Assembly: GCF_030814215.1 (NCBI RefSeq)
Contig: NZ_JAUSUT010000001.1
Location: 3,658,001 to 3,722,000 of the forward strand
DNA: 64,000 nucleotides
Source: Amycolatopsis thermophila
GTDB lineage: Bacteria; Actinomycetota; Actinomycetes; Mycobacteriales; Pseudonocardiaceae
Direction of reading: 5' to 3'
Below are positions 56,358-64,000 of the stretch, one piece after another. Made by a program: the position numbers and the translations under genes. The notes beneath the pieces are model-generated. The model did no database searches, had not been told where the DNA came from, and saw only the letters and a list, made by a program, of their open reading frames with translations. Numbering within the stretch: the first letter of the stretch is position 1; each line of letters starts with the position of its first letter.

Positions 56358-59180
56358 ATGTCCTTCGCCGATCGTCACATCGGACCTTCCGAGCACGAAC
56401 AGGCCAAGATGCTCGCCGAGTGCGGGTACGGGAGCCTGGACGCCCTGGTCGAGGCCGCCGTCCCGGCGTCCATCCGCACCACGGGTGCGCTGGACCTGCC
56501 CCCGGCCTCCGAGCAGGAGGCGACCGCCGAGCTGCGGGCGCTCGCCGCGAAGAACCGCCGGATGACGCAGATGATCGGCCTGGGCTTCAGCGACACCGTC
56601 ACCCCGCCGGTCATCCGCCGCAACGTGCTGGAGAACCCGGCCTGGTACACCGCGTACACGCCGTACCAGCCGGAGATCTCGCAGGGGCGGCTCGAGGCGC
56701 TGCTCAACTTCCAGACCATGGTGTCCGGCCTGGCCGGCCTGGACATCGCCAACGCCTCCCTGCTCGACGAGTCCACCGCGGTCGCCGAGGCCGTCCTGCT
56801 CATGCGCCGCGTGTCGAAGGCGAAGTCGTCGCGCGTCGTCCTGGACGCCGAGTGCCTGCCGCAGACCATCGCGGTGGTGCGGACGCGGGCCGAGGCGGTC
56901 GGCATCGAGGTCGACGTGCGCGACCTGGGCACCGGGCTGCCCGAGGACTTCTTCGGCGTCGTCGTGCAGTACCCCGGCGCGTCCGGCGTGCTGCGCGGCC
57001 GGGGCTTCTACGAGGCGATCGGCACGGTCGCCAAGGACGCGGGCGCGCTCTACACCGTGGCCGCCGACCTGCTGGCGCTGACGCTGGTCACCGCGCCGGG
57101 GGAGTTCGGCGCCGACATCGCGGCCGGCACCACCCAGCGCTTCGGCGTGCCGCTCGGCTACGGCGGCCCGCACGCCGGGTACCTCGCGGTGCGCAAGGGC
57201 CTGGAGCGGTCGCTGCCCGGCCGCCTGGTCGGCGTCTCGGTCGACGCGGACGGCAACACCGCCTACCGGCTCGCGCTGCAGACCCGCGAGCAGCACATCC
57301 GTCGCGAGAAGGCGACCTCGAACATCTGCACCGCGCAGGTGCTGCCCGCCGTGCTGGCCGCGATGTACGCCGTCTACCACGGGCCCGAGGGGCTCACGGA
57401 GATCGCGCAGCGGGTCCACGGCCTGGCCGCCGGGCTCGCCGGCGCGCTGCGGTCGGCGGGCGTCGAAGTCGTGCACGAGGGCTTCTTCGACACCGTGCTC
57501 ACCCGGGTGCCGGGCCGCGCGGCCGCGGTGGTCGCCGCCGCCCGCGAGTCGGGCATCAACCTGGGCCGGGTGGACGACGACCACGTGCGGATCGCCTGCG
57601 ACGAGGTGACCACTGTGGACATCGTGGACCGGGTGCTGCGGGCCTTCGACGTCCGGCCGGGCATCGCCGGCGACGCGACCGCGCTGCCCACCGGGCTCGC
57701 GCGGACCAGCGAGTTCCTGACGCACGAGGTGTACCACACCCACCGCTCCGAAACGGCGATGCTGCGCTACCTGCGCATGCTGTCCGATCAGGACTACGCG
57801 CTGGACCGCGGCATGATCCCGCTCGGCTCCTGCACCATGAAGCTCAACGCGACCGCCGAGATGGAGCCGATCAGCTGGCCGGAGTTCGCGGGCCTGCACC
57901 CGTTCGCCCCGGCCGAGGACGCGGCGGGCTACCGCGAGCTGATCGACCAGCTGTGCGGCTGGCTCGCCGAGGTCACCGGGTACGACGAGGTGTCGCTGCA
58001 GCCCAACGCGGGCAGCCAGGGTGAGCTGGCCGGCCTGCTGGCCATCCGCGCCTACCACCGGGCCAACGGCCGGCCGGAGCGCGACGTGTGCCTGATCCCG
58101 TCGTCGGCGCACGGCACCAACGCCGCGTCCGCCGTGCTGGCCGGGATGCGCGTGGTCGTGGTCGCCTGCAATGACGACGGTGACGTGGACCTCGACGACC
58201 TGAAGTCCAAGGTCGACGCCCACCGGGACACGCTGTCCGCGATCATGGTGACCTACCCGTCGACGCATGGCGTTTACGAGGAGGGCATCGGCGAGATCGC
58301 CCGCATCGTGCACGAGGCCGGTGGTCAGGTCTACGTGGACGGGGCGAACCTCAACGCGCTGCTGGGCCTGGCCAAGCCGGGCGAGTTCGGCGGCGACGTG
58401 TCGCACCTGAACCTGCACAAGACGTTCTGCATCCCGCACGGCGGTGGCGGCCCCGGCGTCGGCCCGGTCGCGGTGCGCGCGCACCTCGCGCCGTACCTGC
58501 CCAACCACCCGCTGCTCGACGGTGCGGGCCCGGCGAGCGGGGTCGGCCCGATCTCCGCGGCGCCCTTCGGGTCGGCGTCGATCCTGCCGATCTCGTGGGC
58601 CTACATCCGCATGATGGGCGGCGCGGGGCTGACGAGCGCCACCAAGGTCGCCGTGCTCGCGGCGAACTACGTCGCCGCGCGGCTGTCCCCGCACTACCCG
58701 GTGCTCTACACCGGGCGCAACGGGCGGGTCGCGCACGAGTGCATCCTCGACCTGCGCGCGCTGACCAAGCGCACCGGCGTGACGGTCGACGACGTCGCCA
58801 AGCGCCTGGTGGACTACGGGTTCCACGCGCCCACGATGTCGTTCCCGGTCGCCGGGACGCTCATGGTCGAGCCGACCGAGAGCGAGGACGTCGGCGAGCT
58901 GGACCGGTTCTGCGACGCCATGATCGCCATCCGGCGCGAGATCGAAGAGGTCGCCGACGGTGTCTGGCCGGTCGAGCAGAGCCCGCTGCGCAACGCACCG
59001 CACACCGCGGAGATGCTCACCGCCGACTGGGACCTGCCCTACGACCGCCAGACCGCGGTCTTCCCCGCGGGGGTTTCGCCGAAGAACAAGTACTGGTCCC
59101 CGGTCCGCCGCATCGACGGCGCGCACGGCGACCGCAACCTCGTCTGCTCGTGCCCGTCCATCGAAGCCTACGGGAGCTGA
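56358..59180 (+). CDS. gcvP: Glycine dehydrogenase (decarboxylating), P protein
   Basis: PLP enzyme decarboxylating glycine and moving the aminomethyl group to the lipoyl arm of GcvH. This is the fused full-length form of 940 residues with both halves: the N-terminal GDC-P domain ([14 protein letters not shown], then [20 protein letters not shown]) and the C-terminal half with the PLP lysine in [17 protein letters not shown]. Start is the ATG at 56358 with GAGGAG upstream. It is controlled by the glycine riboswitch. The gcvH gene is not in this window. Confidence 0.96.
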   Translation: MSFADRHIGPSEHEQAKMLAECGYGSLDALVEAAVPASIRTTGALDLPPASEQEATAELRALAAKNRRMTQMIGLGFSDTVTPPVIRRNVLENPAWYTAYTPYQPEISQGRLEALLNFQTMVSGLAGLDIANASLLDESTAVAEAVLLMRRVSKAKSSRVVLDAECLPQTIAVVRTRAEAVGIEVDVRDLGTGLPEDFFGVVVQYPGASGVLRGRGFYEAIGTVAKDAGALYTVAADLLALTLVTAPGEFGADIAAGTTQRFGVPLGYGGPHAGYLAVRKGLERSLPGRLVGVSVDADGNTAYRLALQTREQHIRREKATSNICTAQVLPAVLAAMYAVYHGPEGLTEIAQRVHGLAAGLAGALRSAGVEVVHEGFFDTVLTRVPGRAAAVVAAARESGINLGRVDDDHVRIACDEVTTVDIVDRVLRAFDVRPGIAGDATALPTGLARTSEFLTHEVYHTHRSETAMLRYLRMLSDQDYALDRGMIPLGSCTMKLNATAEMEPISWPEFAGLHPFAPAEDAAGYRELIDQLCGWLAEVTGYDEVSLQPNAGSQGELAGLLAIRAYHRANGRPERDVCLIPSSAHGTNAASAVLAGMRVVVVACNDDGDVDLDDLKSKVDAHRDTLSAIMVTYPSTHGVYEEGIGEIARIVHEAGGQVYVDGANLNALLGLAKPGEFGGDVSHLNLHKTFCIPHGGGGPGVGPVAVRAHLAPYLPNHPLLDGAGPASGVGPISAAPFGSASILPISWAYIRMMGGAGLTSATKVAVLAANYVAARLSPHYPVLYTGRNGRVAHECILDLRALTKRTGVTVDDVAKRLVDYGFHAPTMSFPVAGTLMVEPTESEDVGELDRFCDAMIAIRREIEEVADGVWPVEQSPLRNAPHTAEMLTADWDLPYDRQTAVFPAGVSPKNKYWSPVRRIDGAHGDRNLVCSCPSIEAYGS

Positions 59181-59182
59181 CC

Positions 59183-60259
59183 ATGCGCACCGCACTGCAC
59201 TCCGTCCACAAGGGACTGGGCGCGCTGTTCACCGACTTCGCCGGCTGGGAGATGCCGGTGCGGTACGGCAGCGAGCTGGCCGAGCACCGCGCGGTGCGCG
59301 AGGCGGCCGGGCTGTTCGACCTCTCCCACATGGGCGAGATCGAGGTGTCCGGGCCGCGGGCGGCCGACGCGCTCGACTTCGCGCTGGTCGGCAAGCTGTC
59401 CGCGGTCAAGCCGGGCCGCGCGCGGTATTCGATGATGTGCACGCCCGAGGGCGGGGTGGTCGACGACCTGGTCGTCTACCGGCTCGAGGACGAGAAGTAC
59501 CTGGTGGTGGCCAACGCGGGCAACGCGCCCACGGTCGCGGCCGAGCTGACCTCGCGGGCGTCCGGGTTCGACGCGCGGGTCACCGACCGCTCGGCCGACG
59601 TCGCGCTGATCGCGGTGCAGGGCCCGAAGGCGGTCGACGTGGTCGGCGCGGTCACCGACGCGGACCTGGCGGGCCTCAAGTACTACGCGAGCATGCCGGC
59701 GACCGTGAAGGGTCACGAGGTGCTGCTCGCCCGCACCGGCTACACCGGTGAGGACGGCTTCGAGCTGTACCTGCCGGCCGGTGAAGCGGCTGAGGTGTGG
59801 CACCTGCTGACCGACGCCGGGCAGCCGCACGGGCTGGTGCCGGCCGGTCTCGCGTGCCGCGACACGCTGCGGCTGGAGGCCGGGATGCCGTTGTACGGCA
59901 ACGAGTTGTCCACCGAGCGGTCGCCGTTCGAGGCGAACCTGGGGCGCGTGGTCAAGTTCGACAAGCCGGACTTCGTGGGCAAGGCGGGGCTCGAGGGGCG
60001 GCAGGAGCCGTCCGAGGTGCTGGTCGGGTTGCGCGGCGGCGGACGACGCGCGCCGCGGCACGGGTACCGCGTGCTCTCCGGTGACCAGCCGGTGGGCGAG
60101 GTGACCAGCGGCGCGCTGTCGCCGACGCTCGGCTACCCGGTGGCGATGGCCTACGTGCCGGTCGCGCTGAGCGAGCCGGGTACGGAGCTGGCGGTCGACA
60201 TCCGCGGCCGGGTGGAGCCGGTCGAGGTGGTCGCGCTGCCGTTCTACCAGCGCGGCTGA
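59183..60259 (+). CDS. gcvT: Aminomethyltransferase, glycine cleavage T protein
   Basis: Tetrahydrofolate-dependent T protein of 358 residues transferring the methylene group and releasing ammonia. Conserved parts are [25 protein letters not shown], the folate-site [13 protein letters not shown] (catalytic-region Asp is in the following segment) and [20 protein letters not shown]. It lies two nucleotides after gcvP and shares its riboswitch. A strong terminator follows. Confidence 0.95.
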   Translation: MRTALHSVHKGLGALFTDFAGWEMPVRYGSELAEHRAVREAAGLFDLSHMGEIEVSGPRAADALDFALVGKLSAVKPGRARYSMMCTPEGGVVDDLVVYRLEDEKYLVVANAGNAPTVAAELTSRASGFDARVTDRSADVALIAVQGPKAVDVVGAVTDADLAGLKYYASMPATVKGHEVLLARTGYTGEDGFELYLPAGEAAEVWHLLTDAGQPHGLVPAGLACRDTLRLEAGMPLYGNELSTERSPFEANLGRVVKFDKPDFVGKAGLEGRQEPSEVLVGLRGGGRRAPRHGYRVLSGDQPVGEVTSGALSPTLGYPVAMAYVPVALSEPGTELAVDIRGRVEPVEVVALPFYQRG

Positions 60260-60264
60260 GGTCC

Positions 60265-60300
60265 GGCCTCGGCGCGGGAGGGCCCACCCGCGCCGAGGCC
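60265..60300. terminator. Bidirectional terminator between gcvT and NUDIX genes
   Basis: A perfect 14-bp stem (GGCCTCGGCGCGGG and its complement) with an 8-nt loop AGGGCCCA lies between convergent stops. Confidence 0.82.
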
Positions 60301-60309
60301 GCGCAGCCG

Positions 60310-60696
60310 CTAGGAAACCTGCCCCGCAGAGTGCAGCGAGTCGAGCACGAGCTGAAAGGCCCGGGACCCCCGCTCCCGGTCCGCGTACCCCAGCCAGGCC
60401 ACCTCGGCCACCTCGGCGGACGGCGTCAGCACGCCGCGGTACTCGGCCGTGTAGCAGGTCATCCGCACCACGTCGGCGCGCCCGTCGGCTGGTGCTTCGA
60501 ACACGCCGGCCGGCTCCGCCGTCTCCGGGTCGAGCGCGACGGCCAGCTCTTCGGCGACTTCACGCACGAGCGTCTGCACATCGCTCTCGCCCGGCTCCCG
60601 CTTCCCGCCAGGCAGGTACCACGCCGTCTTGCCGTGCGAGCGCGCCGCGAGGACCCGGCCACCCTCCACTCGCAGCCAGGCCACCTTGTCGATCAC
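60310..60696 (-). CDS. NUDIX hydrolase
   Basis: The 128-residue pyrophosphohydrolase has a complete Nudix box (GGKREPGESDVQTLVREVAEEL, in two overlapping pieces of the GX5EX7REVXEE pattern) near residues 35-57. It starts at a GTG sharing GTGA with the O-methyltransferase stop, so the two are coupled. The nucleotide substrate is unknown; the pattern resembles housekeeping MutT-like enzymes. Confidence 0.87.
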   Translation of the reverse strand: MIDKVAWLRVEGGRVLAARSHGKTAWYLPGGKREPGESDVQTLVREVAEELAVALDPETAEPAGVFEAPADGRADVVRMTCYTAEYRGVLTPSAEVAEVAWLGYADRERGSRAFQLVLDSLHSAGQVS

Positions 60697-61349
60697 GACG
60701 TCACCAGCGCCAGCGTGAAGCCGTCGTACCCCTTGGCGCCCACGGTCTGCACGGTCGTCGCCTCGACCCGCGGCTCCGCGGCGATCAGCTCGTGCATCTC
60801 CCGGGTCGCCACGACAGCCGGATCGGAAGTCCCCGGATCCGCGACCGCGCCGTCGCGCACCACGTTGTCCACGATGATCACCGAACCGGGTCGCGCCAGC
60901 CGCAGCCCCCAGCGGAAGTACTGCGGGTTGTTGACCTTGTCGGCGTCGACGAACACCAGGTCGAACGGGCCGTCGAGCGTCGGGAGCGTGTCCAGCGCCG
61001 GCCCGACCTTCACCTCGACGATCTCGCCGAAGCCGGCGGCGTCGAGGTTGCTCTCGGCCACCTGCGCGTGCTTGCGGCTCGCCTCGAGCGTCACCAGCCG
61101 CCCGTCCGGCGGCAGGGCCCGGGCCAGCCAGATCGTGCTGTACCCGCCGAGCGTCCCGATCTCGAGGATCGACCGGGCGCCGTGCATGCGGGCCAGCAGG
61201 TGCAGCAGTTTGCCCTGCGCCGGCGACACCGAGATCTGCGGCAGGCCCGCGTCGGCGATCGCGGCCAGCGCGTCGTCGAGCGCCCGGTCGGACGGCACGA
61301 ACGTGGCGTTGATGTAGTCGTCGACCCTGTTCCACACGTCCTGGCTCAC
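60693..61349 (-). CDS. SAM-dependent O-methyltransferase (Methyltransf_3 / caffeoyl-CoA type)
   Basis: The 218-residue class I methyltransferase has SAM motif I LEIGTLGGYSTIWLARALP near residue 67, LVTLEASRKHAQVAESNL, FDLVFVDADKVNNPQYF with metal-binding Asp, and the second metal site in VIIVDNVVRDG. This set defines the cation-dependent catechol/caffeoyl-CoA O-methyltransferase family. The GTG at 61349 is the first supported start; an upstream frame to 62027 is antisense to the ABC gene. Substrate unknown. Confidence 0.88.
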   Translation of the reverse strand: MSQDVWNRVDDYINATFVPSDRALDDALAAIADAGLPQISVSPAQGKLLHLLARMHGARSILEIGTLGGYSTIWLARALPPDGRLVTLEASRKHAQVAESNLDAAGFGEIVEVKVGPALDTLPTLDGPFDLVFVDADKVNNPQYFRWGLRLARPGSVIIVDNVVRDGAVADPGTSDPAVVATREMHELIAAEPRVEATTVQTVGAKGYDGFTLALVTS

Positions 61350-61360
61350 AAGAGCCGAAA

Positions 61361-62182
61361 CTACCTGCGTGCCTTGGGGATCACCAACGGAGTGCCGGTC
61401 TCCGGGTCGGGGATGACCGAACACGGCAGGTCGAAGATCTCCTCGACGCGTTCGGCGGTGACGACCTCCTCCGGCGTGCCCGTCGCCAGCACCTCGCCGC
61501 CGCGCATGGCGATCAGGTGGGTGGCGTAGCGGGCCGCGTGGTTGAGGTCGTGCAGCACGGCGACCAGGGTGCGGCCCTGCTCGGCGTGCAGTTGCGCGCA
61601 CAGGTCGAGGATGTCCATCTGGTGCGCGATGTCCAGGAACGTCGTCGGCTCGTCGAGCAGGAGCAGCTCGGTCTCCTGCGCGAGCGCCATCGCCAGCCAC
61701 ACGCGCTGCCGCTGCCCGCCGGACAGCTCGTCGACCATCCGGTCGGCCAGCTCGGTGACCCCGGTCGCGGCCATCGACCGCTCGACCACCTCGGCGTCCT
61801 CGCGCGACCACTGGCGCAGCAGCCGCTGGTGCGGGTACCGGCCGCGGGAGACCAGGTCGGCGACCGTGATGCCGTCCGGCGCGATGGAGCTCTGCGGCAG
61901 CAGGCCCAGCTTGCGCGCGACGTGTTTGGCCGGCAGCGACGTGATGACCTCGCCGTCCAGGTAGACCGTGCCCCGCCGCGGCTTGAGCAGCCGGCTCAGC
62001 GCCCGCAGCAGCGTCGACTTGCCGCACGCGTTCGGACCGACGATGACGGTGAACGACTGGTCGGGGATGGTGACCGAGAGATCTTCGGCGACGACCCGTC
62101 CGTCGTAACCCAACGTCAGACCGTCCCCGTGCAGTCGGGTACCCGTGGTCGGCTCGGCGACGAGATCAACGGTCTGGGCCAT
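61361..62182 (-). CDS. Iron-siderophore ABC transporter ATP-binding protein (FecE/FepC-like)
   Basis: The 273-residue ATPase has Walker A VGPNACGKSTLL, Walker B LLLLDEPTTFLDIAHQ, signature DELSGGQRQRVWLAMA and H-loop VLHDLNHAARYA. The PNACGKST and TTFLD forms are typical of ferric-siderophore importers. No permease or binding protein is beside it, so it must serve unlinked FecCD-type permeases. A near-perfect iron box overlaps the start region at 62185-62199, indicating IdeR/DmdR1 control. Confidence 0.92.
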   Translation of the reverse strand: MAQTVDLVAEPTTGTRLHGDGLTLGYDGRVVAEDLSVTIPDQSFTVIVGPNACGKSTLLRALSRLLKPRRGTVYLDGEVITSLPAKHVARKLGLLPQSSIAPDGITVADLVSRGRYPHQRLLRQWSREDAEVVERSMAATGVTELADRMVDELSGGQRQRVWLAMALAQETELLLLDEPTTFLDIAHQMDILDLCAQLHAEQGRTLVAVLHDLNHAARYATHLIAMRGGEVLATGTPEEVVTAERVEEIFDLPCSVIPDPETGTPLVIPKARR

Positions 62183-62184
62183 AC

Positions 62185-62199
62185 AGGTTAGGCTAACCT
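62185..62199 (-). promoter_or_regulatory. Iron box (IdeR/DmdR1-type operator)
   Basis: AGGTTAG-G-CTAACCT is a perfect palindrome matching the core of the actinobacterial iron box (TTAGGTTAGGCTAACCTAA). It lies two nucleotides upstream of the siderophore ATPase start, so the bound regulator would block its transcription when iron is plentiful. Confidence 0.87.
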
Positions 62200-62241
62200 A
62201 CAAGTCTGGCGATCGGTAAGGACCGTGCTTACCTTGGCAGG

Positions 62242-63246
62242 GTGTTCGACGTCACGGATCTGACCAGGGTCACGCCCGTGCTCGACTCGCGGGCCGTCAC
62301 GTTCGAGAACCCGACCGGTGAGCGCGGCGCGGGTGGCCGGGCCGGCGGCGGTCGCAAGGGCGCCCCCAGCCGGGTGATCGAGGGCGGCCAGCGCGTCACC
62401 CTCGCGGACCTGGCCGGCCCCGGCACGATCCGGCACATCTGGATGACGTTCCCGCCGGACAAACCGGTGCGGATGCGCTCGGTCTACCTCGAGGTCCGCT
62501 ACGGCGGCCTGTCCTACCCCAGCATCTCGGTGCCGTGCGTGGACTTCTTCGGCTCGCCGCACGGCCGCCCGGTCGCCTACTCCAGCGCGCTGACCAGCAT
62601 GCCCGAGGCGCGCGGGTTCAACAGCTACATCCCGATCGCCTTCGGCGAGCGCGTCCACGTCGACCTGGTCAACGGCAATCCCGACCCGATCGTCCTGTAC
62701 TTCCAGATCGACTACACGCTCGGCGAGTCCGGGGCCGGGCGGCTGCACGTCGGCTTCCGGCGCGAGAACCCGACGGTGTCGAGGCGGGATTTCGTGGTCA
62801 CCGAGGGGTTGCGCGGGCCAGGCCGGTTCCTGGGCTGGGTCGGCGGGGTGCGGCCGATCGACGGCGGCCAGTGGTACGGCGAGGGCGAGGTCAAGATCTA
62901 CCGCGACGGCGACCGCGAGCTCCCCACGATCTGCGGCACCGGACTGGAGGACTACGTCGGCTCGGCGTGGGGGATGGGCCCGCACGCCGGCCTCTACGCG
63001 GGTGCGCCGCTGGAGGTGCCGGGGCGGGGGCCGATCCCGAAGTTCGTCGGCTTCTACCGGTGGCACGTGCCGGACCCGGTCATGTTCAGCACCGATCTGC
63101 GGGTGACGCTGCAGCAGATCGGGGCCGACCGGGGCGGGCTCGTCGAACGGGTCGACGACTACTGCGCGGCCGCGTTCACGGTGTGCGAGAACGCCCAGCC
63201 GGTGCCGCCGGTGGACGTCGCCGCGGCCGTCGCGGATCTGGAGTGA
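62242..63246 (+). CDS. Glycoside hydrolase family 172 / DUF2961 protein
   Basis: The 334-residue protein of the former DUF2961 family, now GH172, some members of which act on fructofuranose or arabinofuranose linkages. Typical segments are GPGTIRHIWMTFP, SVPCVDFFGSPHG, FNSYIPIAFGERV, YFQIDYTLG and CGTGLEDYVGSAWG with candidate acidic residues. No signal peptide is present, so it would act in the cytoplasm. The GTG at 62242 lies 7 nt after a GGTAAG/CTTACC inverted repeat at 62215-62233. Substrate unknown. Confidence 0.85.
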   Translation: MFDVTDLTRVTPVLDSRAVTFENPTGERGAGGRAGGGRKGAPSRVIEGGQRVTLADLAGPGTIRHIWMTFPPDKPVRMRSVYLEVRYGGLSYPSISVPCVDFFGSPHGRPVAYSSALTSMPEARGFNSYIPIAFGERVHVDLVNGNPDPIVLYFQIDYTLGESGAGRLHVGFRRENPTVSRRDFVVTEGLRGPGRFLGWVGGVRPIDGGQWYGEGEVKIYRDGDRELPTICGTGLEDYVGSAWGMGPHAGLYAGAPLEVPGRGPIPKFVGFYRWHVPDPVMFSTDLRVTLQQIGADRGGLVERVDDYCAAAFTVCENAQPVPPVDVAAAVADLE

Positions 63247-63247
63247 C

Positions 63248-63448
63248 CTACTGGGACCGTTCGCCCACCACGACCACGGCGTCGCGCAGTGCCGCGCGCA
63301 GCCGGCCGACGTCGAGTGGTTCGAGCACCGCGGCTTCGCCGGGCGGTGCCACGAGGACCACCCGCCCGCTGCTCACGAACACCGTCAGGTCTCGTCGCCT
63401 GCCGGCCAGGTCCCGGCAGCTGATCGACCATTCGTCTCGAGCCGCCAC
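63248..63448 (-). CDS. Small hypothetical protein (66 aa)
   Basis: The frame starts at a GTG at 63448 with AAGGAAGG about 15 bases upstream. The product (DEWSISCRDLAGRRRD, then FVSSGRVVLVAPPGEAA) has alternating beta-type character and no membrane segment. It resembles short uncharacterised actinobacterial proteins. It converges on the GH172 gene with a one-nucleotide gap. Function is unknown. Confidence 0.6.
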   Translation of the reverse strand: MAARDEWSISCRDLAGRRRDLTVFVSSGRVVLVAPPGEAAVLEPLDVGRLRAALRDAVVVVGERSQ

Positions 63449-63579
63449 GTCCGTCGCCTTCCTTCGGTTGAGGTGCAGGTGACAGAGGGACTCCCGGGCG
63501 GTCGCCGCGTGACGCGCTGGCGCGAAAAAAATGTCCGCAGTAGCGTCAGGTGACCCCGATCACACGGATGGAGTGGCTG

Positions 63580-64000
63580 ATGCCCGAGCCGAAACGGATC
63601 CTGATCATCGGCGCCGGCCTGGCCGGTGCCTCGGCCGCCGCCGCGCTGCGGGAGAACGGCTTCGACGGTGCGGTGACGGTGCTCGGCGCCGAGGCGCACC
63701 CGCCCTACGAGCTGCCGCCGCTGTCGAAGAAGATCCTGCTGGGCGAGGCGGACGAGCCGGACTGGGTGCGCGACGCCGGTTTCTGGCGCGAGCACGACGT
63801 CGACCTGCGGTCCGGCACCAGCGCGTCCCGCATCGAACTCGGCTCGAAAGCGGTGCTCGACGCGCGCGGCGAGCGGCACGAGTACGACCGGCTGTTGCTG
63901 GCGACCGGTTCGCACCCGCGCACGTTGCCCGTGCCGGGGGTGGACCTGCCCGGCGTCTACACGCTGCGCACCCTGGACGACGCGCTCGCGCTGCGGTCGG
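63580..64000 (+). CDS. FAD-dependent NAD(P)H-ferredoxin reductase-like protein (3' end outside window)
   Basis: First 140 codons of a pyridine-nucleotide disulfide-type reductase of the rubredoxin/ferredoxin reductase group, which supplies electrons to cytochromes P450 or dioxygenases. Visible are the FAD loop ILIIGAGLAGASAAAALRE, the hallmark PYELPPLSKKILLGE, and LLLATGSHPRTLPVPGVDLPG. I chose the ATG at 63580 after GGAG; an in-frame ATG at 63568 is also possible. About 260 residues are missing beyond the window. Confidence 0.88.
   Translation, partial: MPEPKRILIIGAGLAGASAAAALRENGFDGAVTVLGAEAHPPYELPPLSKKILLGEADEPDWVRDAGFWREHDVDLRSGTSASRIELGSKAVLDARGERHEYDRLLLATGSHPRTLPVPGVDLPGVYTLRTLDDALALRS

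Noticed and set aside
56304..59195. 963-codon minus-strand ORF opposite gcvP
   Set aside because: It mirrors gcvP exactly and has a low-complexity Arg/His/Gln-rich translation. gcvP has a riboswitch, a ribosome site and full family similarity.
1..64000. tRNA or rRNA genes
   Set aside because: I found no stretch with convincing cloverleaf or rRNA consensus by eye. A covariance-model scan would be needed to exclude them fully.

Overview
The window is about 72% G+C DNA with frequent GTG starts, short ATGA/GTGA gene overlaps, a WhiB protein, a SigD/ShbA-like ECF sigma factor, many TetR regulators and actinobacterial families such as DUF5302 and DUF5709. This points to a high-G+C actinomycete, most likely Pseudonocardiaceae and Amycolatopsis-like. 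Genus is an inference from family resemblance, not a search result. Nothing looks like a prophage, a CRISPR array or an intact insertion sequence.

Layout. (1) 1-6285: a minus-strand branched-chain amino acid type ABC transporter operon (livF-livG-livH-livM-substrate-binding lipoprotein, the last cut by the window edge) diverges from a GAF histidine kinase/NarL response regulator pair. A 15-bp inverted repeat lies between them. (2) 6286-26912: mixed metabolism and regulation. It holds a truncated haloacid dehalogenase remnant bracketed by 16-bp direct repeats, an S53 sedolisin, mtnA, a TrpB2-tryptophan 2,3-dioxygenase pair, valine dehydrogenase, a VanW protein, two TetR regulators, WhiB, an F420 enzyme, an ECF sigma factor, GtrA and several small actinobacterial proteins. 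(3) 26953-34364: a complete protocatechuate branch of the beta-ketoadipate pathway (pcaI-J-F-H-G-B-D-C) ending in its IclR regulator, with IclR-like boxes upstream of pcaI. (4) 34357-49602: a molybdenum hydroxylase region. It contains a MocA-like cytidylyltransferase overlapping the IclR gene, a CoxD-like AAA+ ATPase, then after a 4.8-kb interruption CoxE-like VWA, XdhC/CoxF, CoxS, CoxL, CoxM and, after a repeat-rich gap, CoxG. The CoxL active-site loop reads AYRGAGR, so this is a form II (xanthine dehydrogenase-family) enzyme and not a true Cu-Mo CO dehydrogenase. (5) 49899-56110: a flavin monooxygenase, a seven-copy tandem repeat of about 98 bp, a TetR/amidohydrolase pair, and a divergent glutamine-synthetase-like/gamma-glutamyl hydrolase/SDR operon resembling amine catabolism. 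(6) 56150-60259: a tandem glycine riboswitch controlling gcvP-gcvT. (7) 60310-64000: NUDIX, O-methyltransferase, an iron-box-controlled siderophore ABC ATPase, a GH172 protein and the start of a ferredoxin-reductase-like flavoprotein.

How the genes fit together. Protocatechuate is ring-cleaved by PcaHG, processed by PcaB, PcaC and PcaD to 3-oxoadipate, activated by PcaIJ and thiolysed by PcaF to acetyl-CoA and succinyl-CoA. The pca operon runs by overlapping codons into a molybdenum-cofactor gene for the neighbouring Mo hydroxylase. The two modules may therefore act on one aromatic or heteroaromatic substrate route; this is inference. The cox accessory set is split by a block carrying a FAD monooxygenase/TetR pair, an MFS exporter and a decayed trpD fragment, suggesting later insertion or rearrangement.
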